Source: Gonocerus acuteangulatus (Eukaryota; Arthropoda; Insecta; Hemiptera; Coreidae). Taken from it: a DNA stretch of 64,000 nucleotides. Of this stretch, positions 32,601 through 44,600 are shown piece after piece. How positions within the stretch are numbered: the stretch's first letter is position 1; each line of letters starts with the position of its first letter. The notes beneath the pieces were generated by a model, which did no database searches, was not told where the DNA came from, and saw nothing but the letters and a program-made list of their open reading frames with translations. The position numbers and the translations under genes are program-made. The stretch spans positions 9,717,746-9,781,745 of the forward strand of contig OX328126.1 of NCBI GenBank assembly GCA_946811695.1, written 5' to 3'.

Positions 32601-35600
32601 AAACCTCAAACCCTTTTAGTAGACAGCAATAACTTATAGCTCTTCATGGCCAACTAGCAAAACAAAATTGAAATGTATTAGTTTTTAGGAATGAAATAAG
32701 CGTAAAAAGAGAAATGTTATGTCGAACTTATTGTTGAGAATATTATATTTCAATATTGCATTTACAAAATGATATGGCTCCATTTAAAGCAAAATTAAGC
32801 ACCTTTGTCTCAGCGACGAAGCGCTACCTAAATAGAGACCCTTGGATGAGCGCTACCTTTCCCGGGTTCAGAAACCACACCGCAGGTGATATATGCCGGA
32901 ATGTAGGTGTTCGCTTCACTCCGCTCATTATATGTAAGAAGTCTACCCCGTGAGGTGCTGCCACCTAGCGGTGTGCCCGGGAACTACTTGCCCGCGGCAG
33001 TACGAACTGCACGCAAAGACAAGTTGGGAAGATATAGTCGCCTAGTCTCCAAGCAGACAAAGTGTGGAGCATCTCTTTTTTTCTCTCCCCAAGTTTTACA
33101 CACCAATGATGGAGGAGTAAACATCTAAGCCACCCAGGACGAGCGAAGGGAGCAGGAATGGTGTTGGCCAGCCCACCAGGATTGGAGGAAGAAGAAAATG
33201 CAGCACATTACAAGGCTTATACATCATGCTTAAACACATAATCGTCAAGACACCAGGTACCTTTCTTAATTTATCATTTATGAAGATCCAGCAAAACCAT
33301 TCAACAGTTCAACCATCAGCAGCAACTCATCATTTATCATAATCCAAAATTTAACTAACCCAATAACAATAAATATGTTCCTGCTTTTGGCCTTACACCC
33401 CCATCTAATTAATTATATTTGCCAAAATAAATCCTGATTTTAAATTCAACCTATGTACAAATCTCTGCAGTCCTTCACCGTCAGTGGTCCACTCTAAACC
33501 ATATAAAAAATGGTAGAGTGATCACAATCGCAAACATGGTCCTCCGGGCCGGATCTGTATCAGTTACATAATTTTGGTAAAAATAGTCTTATATTCAGGC
33601 AATAAAAAAATATATTGATATGGATTTGTGAATTAATTGCTATCAAATATTATTATTTTCAAATCACATCAAGTCTATACCATTTTGTATTAATTATCAT
33701 GAACTAATCAGTTTAAAAATTCACTTCATGATCCAAATCAGACTTGATCATTTTTCAAATGTGTTGCTTAGACTATTTTAATGTTTAAATAATTTCTATA
33801 AATGTTTGAAGACATATTTAACTCAAGTAATTGACATTAGCCCAACATGAGAACTTGCATTCAATTATATTATTAAATTATTCATATTATTGTCTCATGT
33901 TCATCTCTCAATTACCTTATAGATTTTATTCTTTATATTTTTAATTTAATTACAATATGTTCTTCAATCATTTATTAATGATCTGGGTAGACAATAAGAT
34001 TCTCATAAATATCATTTATATCTTTATTTTCTAGATATGTATCACACAGGTATTATTATTATTTCACATAAAGTCAATTCATTTGTTATTCCACACATAA
34101 ACACCTATTTAAAACACAATTCTTCTTCCACTGTGACTGATCCTCATGGTTTTCTCAAACTAGGGAGGCTTCGCTCAGCTAGCTGTTTCTCCACCTAGAC
34201 TCAGTCCATAGAGGTAGTGGTTGCCAAGTAATGTTACAGTGGCCCCGCTCTCGTGACGTCACACTCTCCTTGGTTTCTTTTCGTGACAGTCACCTTATGT
34301 ATGATGTGTTTTAAATGCTTTTGATTATTTTAATGGTTTTAATTGACTTTAGCTTAGTCTGTTGTATTAATGTAATCCAATCATCTTACTCTATTTTAAT
34401 GTTTCGTCTGCTCAGTCCGTTCTCTTCTCAAGTTTTATTTATTTTGTTGTTCTTATTGGTACCTGAACATTTTCTATCTCTATTTATATCCTTGCTTCTT
34501 CCTTTTGCTCTATTGTTCTCATTCTTTTATTTGTTTGGCTAACTCCTTGCTCCGCTCCTGCTCGATCTGGTTGGCTGCTTTGTTTTTGTTTTGAATATGC
34601 CTGAAGATCAAGACGCTCAAAGGCGTCAAACGACGAAATCCTCTGATTATCTTAATCAAGCCAACGCACTTGAACGCAAAATGCGCCTTTTAAAGCGCAA
34701 CATCATTGGAATCGGCGACATTACATTGAACGATATCGCAGATGACGACATACGCCACTTCGAGGCAAGATATCTCGTCGCGAAGGAAGAGTGGGAGGAA
34801 TTCTGCTGCACATGGGACAAACGCGACTCACTACATCTGCTTTTGGGAGAAAGCGATATTTTCCCTAATAAAGATTGGGATGCGGTATACAGCAAGCTAC
34901 GGTCTGAAATTATCGCTGCTAAAGCCATTCTACTCTCCCTCAAGGACCGCGACTCTTTAAGGAAAGCTGAAAAAACCGAATTGCCAACAATGACCTCCCG
35001 CGGTCCCGAGCTCGATAAGATCCCAATTCCCACATTCTCAGGTGACCTTCTGCAATGGACCCACTTCAGAGACACGTTCCGCTCCATGATACACGATCGC
35101 AAATCTCTCAGCAAAATTGAGAAATTTCATTATCTGATAGCAGCTCTCAAAGGAGAATCCGCGTCATTAGTTTCCAATTTCACCATCGCGGATGAGTCCT
35201 ACGATCAAGCTTGGGAGAAGGTAACAAAGACCTATGACAACCCTCGAGTATTAGCTCGTCTTTTAGTTCATCGCATCGTGGATTGTGAAGTTACCTCTGC
35301 CAAATCGGAACAGCAGAAATATGATAGGTTTCTTACAGGCGTTGCTGATAGTATCGAGGCCTTTAACGCTCTCAAACTCGAGAATCCTTGCGAATTCATA
35401 TTGTCCACATTAGCCCTGCGCGCTCTTGACGCTGAAACGAGGAAACAATTCGAATTATCTCGAGAGTCCAGCAAGGACCTTCCGAAAACTGAGGACGTAA
35501 CAACATTCATTCGCCAAAGGAAACTCGCCCTCAAGATGTCACAGGATGTATCAGGAACAAGCTCAAGCAGTAGGTCCTCCTCAAACTCTCGTGTTAGCTG

Positions 35601-38600
35601 TCCCAGCAGAAACTCCTCGCGGTACAAAGCGGTTTCATTTCACACCAGCAGCGATTCCTCGGATTCTCAAAGTTCTAAGTCCCGAGAAACCAGTCCTAAG
35701 CCCGTTCAATGCCTTTTCTGCCAAGGCGCCCACACCTGTCCGAAGTGCGAAAGATTTAAGAAACTTCCTGTAGAGCAACGGGCATCGATAATACGTTCTT
35801 GGAAGGTGTGTTTCAACTGTTTAAAAAAAGGGCACAGAGTAGGAAACTGCCGTTCCAAATTTCGCTGCATCTATTGCAGGAATAAACATCATTCGCTGAT
35901 CCATCGAGATGATCGTGGAGTCACCAAGGAGGAAGAACCGGCTCATGACAAAAGACAATCTCCAGTTGCAGACACTCAAGACAAGTCCTTCATCGGTTTT
36001 GGCTCAGCCCAGAAATCATGCTCAAGGAGCACCGTACTCCTAGGAACCGTGCGCACTCTGATTAGAGGTTCAAGAGGTGATTTCCACACCGCACACGCTC
36101 TCCTCGACTCAGGCAGTCAAAACACCTTTATGACTTCCTCTCTTGCAAAGAAGATAGGTGCTAAGATTTTCCCTTCCAAGGTTTCCATCACAAGCCTCGC
36201 AGGATCAACCCTACCAGCGCACCTAGTAAAAGGATCCACACACTGCGTTTTACGCCCACTCGTTGGAGACAAAGAATTAAAGGTGACACCGTTGGTCATC
36301 GACCACATTACATCTAATTTGCCAAGCATCAGCCTGCCAACATCCCTTTCCAGCAAGCTAATGGATTTACCCTTGGCCGATCACCAATTTGGAGAGTCTA
36401 AATCTATCGATATACTCTTAGGAGGAGATGTCTTCCATCAAATAATCTCCGGCGCATCCAAGCCCTCTGACATCGAAGGTTTGTCTTTGTTGCCCACCAC
36501 ATTCGGACTCGTTGTCACCGGCACATTGAATGATCAACCCTCTAGCTCACACCACTCATTCTTTATCGAAAGGCACCATTCAATTGAGGATGACATGAAG
36601 TTGTTTTGGGAGATTGAAGAGCCCAAACCTGTTGACCGAACCGACCCCGAAGATGCCTATTGCGAGGAATTTTACTCGAAGACACTTTCTCGAGATGACG
36701 AGGGACGATTTATAGTGAGACTGCCCTTCAAGGAAGGCGTTCCGATCGGCGACAACAGAGATATTGCATACCGCCGTTTCTACGCTCTGGAAACTAGATT
36801 CCGAAAGGACCCCGAGTTTTTTCATAAATATTCCGAATTCATGCAGGAATACAGGGACCTCGGACATATGTCTCCTGCAACAACTAAGTCCTCGTATCTC
36901 ATCCCTCACCATGGCGTTTGGCAGGAGGGCCCCCATGGCGACATGAAGCTGAGGGTAGTTTTCGATGCGTCATGCCCTTCGTCATCAGGTTACAGTCTCA
37001 ATGACGCACTCCTATCGGGACCCAAGCTACAAGAAGATTTGTGCAACATTCTGATCCGTTTTCGCCTCTATGCCATTCCTCTATGTGCGGACATGGTTAA
37101 GATGTATCGCCAAGTTGTCGTTCACGAAGAAGACAGAAAATTCCAGCACATCCTGTGGCGCGATTCACCCAACAAGGCAATTCAGATAATGGAGCTCAAT
37201 ACCGTAACATATGGGCTTAAGCCAAGCGCATATCAAGCTCTTCGAACCGTAAGGCGACTTGTAGAAATCCATGGGTCAGAATTCCCCTTAGCCGCAAGTC
37301 GCGTTTTAGAGAACTGCTACGTTGACGACCTGTGCAGCGGAGCTGACACCTTAGAAGAAGCTCTTCTACTTCAAAACCAGTTACGCTGTTTATTCGCAAA
37401 AGGCGGATTTACCCTAAGCAAGTGGGCTTCGACCGAACCGATGCTTCTTCCTGCCAAAGAACAACATAGCGAATCTGTAGCCATCAGAATCGACGACTCC
37501 ACCAAAATATTAGGTCTACTTTGGCGTTCATCAAATGATTCCTTTTCCTATTCGGTCAAACCCCCTCATCCTTGTCCGGTCACTAAACGGCACATGCTGT
37601 CGTCAATATCGCGTATCTTTGACCCACTTGGACTGCTTGCTCCTGTAGTCTTCATCGCCAAGTCATTGCTCCAAGAGGTCTGGAAAGCGAAGACCGACTG
37701 GGACGAAGAACTCCCACACGATCTCCAAGCTGCCTGGATGGAACTTACAACCGATTGGCCAGTCCTGTCTTCTATCTCGATTCCACGACACATCACTGAA
37801 CCCCTAGCTGTTCGCCGCTTGGTTGGCTTCTGTGATGCATCATCAAAGGGGTACAGCGCTGCCTTGTACTTGCACTCCATGAGCTCAGATGGCGAAGTCA
37901 AGGTCTCGCTTGTCAAAGGCAAAACCAAAGTGGCTCCTTTAAAGTTTACCTCTATCCCTCGTCTTGAACTCTGCGGAGCTGTTCTTTTGTCTCGTCTTGT
38001 ATCCTCAGTCCCGCAGTCTATTGCCACCAGTGTGACGTGTTTCTCCGACTCTCAAGTAGTCCTCGGTTGGCTCCAAACTCCGGTTCACGAGCTCAAGGTT
38101 TTCGAAGCCAACAGAGTCTCGCAGATCACGAACGTGGTTCCTGCTCATCGTTGGCATCACGTTTCCTCACAAGACAACCCTGCGGATCTGGCATCACGTG
38201 GCTGCTCTCCTCGCACCCTCAAGGAGTCAAATTTGTGGTGGAATGGCCCTCCTTGGCTTCGAGCACACTCAGACTGGTTGGAGTCAAATGAAGAGCAGAA
38301 AACTGTCAACTTGCTTTCTGCCGCTCGCACGGACGAGAATCATGATGATGACTGGCTCTCACGATTCTCCTCATACGACACGTTGATAAGGACCACAGCC
38401 AGAATACTCCGACTCACTTCGAGAAAATCCAAACCTCGTTCAGACGTCATATCCGCTGAAGAATACAGAGAAGCAGAGTTAAGATGTGCACGAGTCGTAC
38501 AACGCTCCCGACTCCCACATCAGTTCTTCAGAAACAGCCCGATAGTCCCGAAAGACTATGCCCAACTCTGTCCTTTCTTTGACGAACAGGGGATCCTCAG

Positions 38601-41600
38601 GGTGGGCGGAAGGTTGAAAAACTCACCCCTGGAGTTTTCAAGTAAGCACCCGATCCTTCTGCCTAAGACATCGCACTTCACACGTCTCCTTGTTGATCAC
38701 ATTCACCGGACACACTACCATGCTGGAACCTCCTTGACGTTAGCGCTTTTGAGAGGAAAATTCTGGATCCCAAAAGCAATGAAGCTGATTAGAGGCCGCA
38801 TCCTCAACTGCGTCCATTGCCGGTTGTTGAGGGCAAAACCCTTAGCGCCTCTGATGGCCTCCCTTCCCAAAGAGAGGTTCTCTCAGTTCAGATCCTTTAT
38901 CGAGGTCGGTGTAGACTACGCTGGTCCGTTTCTCATCAAAGAGTCCCAAAGGAGGAAAGCATCGTTAGGCAAGGCGTATCTATGCCTCTTTGTGTGTTTT
39001 GCTTCTAAAGCTCTCCACCTAGAACTTGTGTCCTCTCTCTCTACCTCAGCTTTTCTTGATGCGCTAGAGCGCTTTATCTCGAGAAGAGGCGTCCCAAATA
39101 CGATCTGGTCGGATCACGGGACAAACTTCATAGGGGCGTCAAGATTTCTGAAGGACATTTATGCGTTCCAGCAGAGCATCGCGCCTGAAGTCACCAAAAC
39201 CATTTCTCCCCGCGGCATCAATTGGAAATTTATCCCGCCACGTGCACCCCACTTCGGTGGCCTCTGGGAGGCCGGTGTAAAGAGTGTTAAGGGTCTCCTT
39301 GCGAGCTCAATTGGAAAACAGCAGCTTACATTCGAGGAATTGACGACCGCCCTCGCTAAAGTAGAATTTTTGCTCAACTCCCGTCCATTATGCGCTCTAA
39401 CTGAGGACGCGCAGAATTTCGAGTTCCTAACCCCCGGACATTTTTTGATCGGCGCTCCTCTTGGTTCCCTACCAGACTGTTCAACAGAGGATAAGCCGAC
39501 TCACGTTCATCCTCCCCGATGGAAGGCGATAAAAGCTCAAATTACCTCCATATGGACAAGATGGCGAAAGGAATATCTCCATCATCTTCATTCTCGAACC
39601 AAGTGGAGAAAGAATCAACCCAGTATTAAAGCAGGAGACCTAGTGATCCTTGTGGAAAGAAGACCACTTCTAGGACAATGGCCCGTAGGACGAGTCACAT
39701 TCACCTACCCTGGTCGCGACGGAATCATTCGCGTTGTGGATGTCCTAACCCCCACCGGCAAGACTTTAACTAGGGCAGTTACGTCCCTTGTTCCTTTATT
39801 TCACGCTGAAACGGAAGATCGTTCAGCTAGTTGAATATCCAAGTTTGGCTCTTTTGTTTTCGTTATTCTTCTTCATTATGGAATTTGTTTACTTTATCCT
39901 TATTTTAAACATTTTTTTTTTGGAAGTAGTTTCAATTTGTATTTGGTACACCTATTCAACGCCACATACATTAGAAGTTTTTTACCCTCATTATTGTATT
40001 TTTGTTTATTTACTCTTTTTCATTTCTGTGTTGTTTGTAGGTTGAACCAACTTGTACGCACCCTTGTAATATTTTCTATTTTTATTTTTTGTATTGTAAA
40101 TTAGCTTAAACTAATTTAGGTGGGCGGTTTGTTCGCTTCACTCCGCTCATTATATGTAAGAAGTCTACCCCGTGAGGTGCTGCCACCTAGCGGTGTGCCC
40201 GGGAACTACTTGCCCGCGGCAGTACGAACTGCACGCAAAGACAAGTTGGGAAGATATAGTCGCCTAGTCTCCAAGCAGACAAAGTGTGGAGCATCTCTTT
40301 TTTTCTCTCCCCAAGTTTTACACACCAATGATGGAGGAGTAAACATCTAAGCCACCCAGGACGAGCGAAGGGAGCAGGAATGGTGTTGGCCAGCCCACCA
40401 GGATTGGAGGAAGAAGAAAATGCAGCACATTACAAGGCTTATACATCATGCTTAAACACATAATCGTCAAGACACCAGGTACCTTTCTTAATTTATCATT
40501 TATGAAGATCCAGCAAAACCATTCAACAGTTCAACCATCAGCAGCAACTCATCATTTATCATAATCCAAAATTTAACTAACCCAATAACAATAAATATGT
40601 TCCTGCTTTTGGCCTTACACCCCCATCTAATTAATTATATTTGCCAAAATAAATCCTGATTTTAAATTCAACCTATGTACAAATCTCTGCAGTCCTTCAC
40701 CGTCAGTGGTCCACTCTAAACCATATAAAAAATGGTAGAGTGATCACAATCGCAAACAGTAGGAGATTATGATTGTAATTGTTTTATAATTTCCACCAAA
40801 TAGATGCATTTACAAAAAAAATTATCTTTCTGTGTGTGTGCATGATTGCATAGGAGGGGCTCCAGAATAGAAAATAAACAAAATAATGATTTTGATTTTG
40901 TGATAAAAAAAATCTATTATTTATTACTATAATATTTCAGTTAGTTTTTTTTTTTTGTGTGCATTTTAAATACTTTATTTGAAATTATTTATTTATTTTA
41001 GGTTTATATTAGAATTAGTATTTATTACATGTCCAAATCTTCTTGCTCTTTTTTAGCAAAAAAATAAAAAATAATATTAATAATAATAATCAATTTAAGA
41101 AAAAAAAAATTATTTAAATTTGAACGTCCATTATTCTTAACTAAGAATTTTAGAACAGGTTATCTATAGGTTACCACCCGTTTCTAGCCAGGAGAGGGCT
41201 GATGCCTTTTCTGTTTTCTAAAGAAAATTCACCACCCCATAGTGGGAACTGAACCCACGACCCTTGACACGGAGTGTTAAGTGCTCACACCATAACAATA
41301 ACAGCCACCGGGGGGTCACCCGTGGTCTAGTGGCAAGCGCCTTAGATTCGTAAAAAAAAAAAAAAAAAAAAAAATACCACCGGGCCTCCCAAAAAAAATA
41401 AAGATTTAAAAAGCATGCTAAACTTGCCTCATTTTTTGGTATTGGTTATAATACATATTCATAATAGCGAGTAGAATATCAGGTATATTTCGAGAAACGC
41501 ACTCATCGAGGAGCCTGAAATTGCTCACTGCTTTCTCCAAGTCGTCGACTACCATGGGTACTATTCCTGTTCTCTGAATTATCTGAAATACAAATTTAAC

Positions 41601-41626
41601 ATTGCATTACTAATCAACATAACTTC

Positions 41627-41660
<34 letters not shown>

Positions 41661-44600
41661 GTCCCGTAACAGGCCACGAGGGCCCTGAGGGGCAGATACT
41701 ATAGAGGTATCTGATTCATGACCATACGGCACACTAGGGAGATAGTCTGGTCAGTTCTATGCTCCGGCCGCCTGATTTTCCCCTTGGCTGCTTCGACTGC
41801 TAGAGTCATTAGCACCAACCAAGGTACCCATTATTAAATTAATTAAAGGCTGGGTTGGCCTTGGGACGGTCAGGGAGGCCGAATTCAACCCATGAACGAA
41901 GTCACTAGAAGAAAAAATCTTTAGTGCTTGCTCGGGATTTGAACTCAGGCCTCCAGCTTATTAGTCCAGTGCACATAACTTCATTAATCAATATTTATTT
42001 TCTCAAAGCATGAATAATATCAGTGTGGTCTTTCATGTATAGAGCAACTATAACAGCTCAAGCCTCAACACGGCTGGTATGCCGAGCCACAATAATGGCA
42101 TGGTAAAGATAGAGAGGCATCTAGGAGAACTCTAGCCTGTTCAGATAAACCCAGGAGTTCAATTGTGCATGCGCCAACGTCGGCGGGATTTCTCCCTGTA
42201 CTCTCTCTTCTGTTCCACCATTTGCAAAGCCTTTTGATGATCAAACACTTAATGCGAATCACTATAAAAACTGATTATGTCTCGTTTAAGACTAGGGAAC
42301 GCTTTGAGAGGTTAGATAAGGGAGATAGTGTTTAATATTTATCTATACTTAGCCAAAGCTAAGGCTGAAATTTTTTTAAATTTCAAGATAATAAGATTAT
42401 GACATAGAATATTCAGCGCCAATTTTCTACTGGGATTATAGGCCATGCCCTGTTAGCTCCATCAAACCATCAATTTGAACAGGCACTATTTTAGCTTAAA
42501 TTTTTTTTAGCCATAGCGTTGGCTAAGTAATGATAAACATTAAACACTATCTCTCTTGCCTGATCTCTCAAAACCTTCCCTAGTCCCAAACGAGACATAA
42601 TCAGTTTTTATTGAGTTTCACATAGCATGTTTTTCATTGAAATAGTAATGTTTTTTATGGTTTGAATAGCATTCAAGATCCATCAGAAAAGTTGTAAGTA
42701 AAAATACTAATTATATACAACTATAGCTAAATTTAACTCTGGTCGTCTTCATTCCGATACTTACTTCTAAAGCCTTTTCATATTCCCTCATATGGTAGTA
42801 ATCGAAGAACTCAACTAGTTCCCTCATTAAGTTGAAGGTAGTTAAGGTATTAGGATAGCAACTGAGTTCTCGGCCGCCGTAACGAGCAAACACATCGTTA
42901 GATATTTTCAAAAGCCGATTTCTAGGCGAGTTTATGTCTGTTCCTGTCTTCGAAACGTACTGGCTCAACTGATTGTTTAAAAGTCCCAAAACTTTATCAT
43001 GGACCTAAAATTAAAAATTAATTTTATTTAGAGACTTCTGCTCAAATTCAGGAACATAAATATGCTTTATCATGATGATTAGATAGTTAGCCGTCGAGGT
43101 GATAAGTAAAGATGGAATGGTTGGGATTCGGCTAAATAAACCTCAATATGATTTTTGTTTTAAAAAATCTATATTTCGGACGTTTCGGCTACTCATTGGT
43201 AGCCTTCGTCTGTATTAATTTCTTTTTTTTGTCATTTTAGCTGACGAAGGCTACCAATGAGTAGCCGAAACGTCCGAAATATAGATTTTTTAAAACAAAA
43301 ATCATATTGAGGTTTATTTAGCCGAATCCCAACCATTCCATCTTTACTTAAATATGCTTTAGGTCCACCCAACAAACCTATGTAATGTACTGTATAACAT
43401 ATAATCTTCTTTTTCATACATGGCCATCGCGCATGCGCGAATGCCAGCAGACACTTTTTTGTAACGTTTTTTTTTCAGTTTAGCATCGCTAAAGCATATT
43501 TATGCTAAAAAAGAGATTCAAACAATAAGATAATAATTATGCTCTATTCTTTTATTTTAAAATAATATCACATATGTCCTAGTTGATTAAATTTCTTAAG
43601 AAAACCCTCAGAGAACTACCTATAAAATCCAATTTTGAATAATTGCAAATTTTCAAGTTTAAATTACAAAATAAAATAAAATCTCTCGGCTATTTACAGG
43701 GTATATCACAAGTAGATGAAAATATTAAAGTGGTGAAACTAGACCAAAAATTCAGTTAAGTGCTTCGAGCCCCAGGTTTCTATCTGCTTTTGTACCTAAC
43801 ATAAGCCATTCTAAAGATTATTTAGTAAAATCCACTTTTTTAAAAAAAGAAAACCTTAATTATCTCTACTTGCTTTTTGTTTTATTTATTTATAGGTGCT
43901 CCGACTGCCTAGGTCATAAGTACCAAATATCTCTACTTTCTTTTTGTTTTATTTATTTATAGGTGCTCCGACTGCCTAGGTCATAAGTACCAAATATCTC
44001 TACTTTCTTTTTGTTTTATTTATTTATAGGTACTCCGACTGCCTAGGTCATAAGTACCAAATATCTCTACTTTCTTTTTGTTTTATTTATTTATAGGTGC
44101 TCCGACTGCCTAGGTCATAAGTACCAAATATCTCTACTTGTTTTTTGTTTTATTTATTTATAGGTGCTCCGACTGCCTAGGTCATAAGTACCAAATATCT
44201 CTACTTTCTTTTTGTTTTATTTATTTATAGGTGCTCCGACTGCCTAGGTCATAAGTACCAAATAGCTCTACTTGTACACATTATTCATTTATTTAAATGT
44301 TTAACGTCCATTTATTATTAACTGAGAATTTTAGGATGGGTTACCTATAGGTTACCACCCTTTTCTAGCCAGGATAGGGCTGATGCCTTTTCTTTTTTCT
44401 AAAGACAAGCCACCACCTCTAGTGAGAATCGAACCCACAACCCTTTGGGACGGAGAGTTAAGTGCTCAAGCCTTAACACACATGGCCACCGGGCCTCCAA
44501 GTTGTACACATTATTTGTTCAACATTACATTACTTTTTTTTTTTTTAAATCAGCATTACTTTAAGATTAATGCATATTAAATGTTATAGAGAATTTAATA

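Larger units (their letters stand above)
32908..40758 (+). mobile_element. Complete BEL/Pao LTR retrotransposon, antisense in Nup93 intron 15
   Basis: 629-bp LTRs begin TGTTCGC and end GCAAACA. The 5-bp target duplication GTAGG lies at 32903-32907 and 40759-40763. The LTRs look identical over their whole length, so the insertion is very recent. A primer site, a single uninterrupted 1745-codon Gag-Pol frame and a polypurine tract are all present. It has the features of a potentially autonomous copy. It lies opposite to Nup93 transcription. Confidence 0.97.

Noticed and set aside
32907..33128. 73-codon frame repeated at 40120-40350
   Set aside because: Lies within the BEL LTRs, so the duplication is just the two LTRs.
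34591..34596. TTG as start of the BEL polyprotein
   Set aside because: An ATG at 34597 in the same frame is the better start; TTG initiation is not expected in this context.
43868..44275. CRISPR-like array
   Set aside because: Unit plus spacer are both repeated, with no unique spacers, in a eukaryotic intron; it is a minisatellite.
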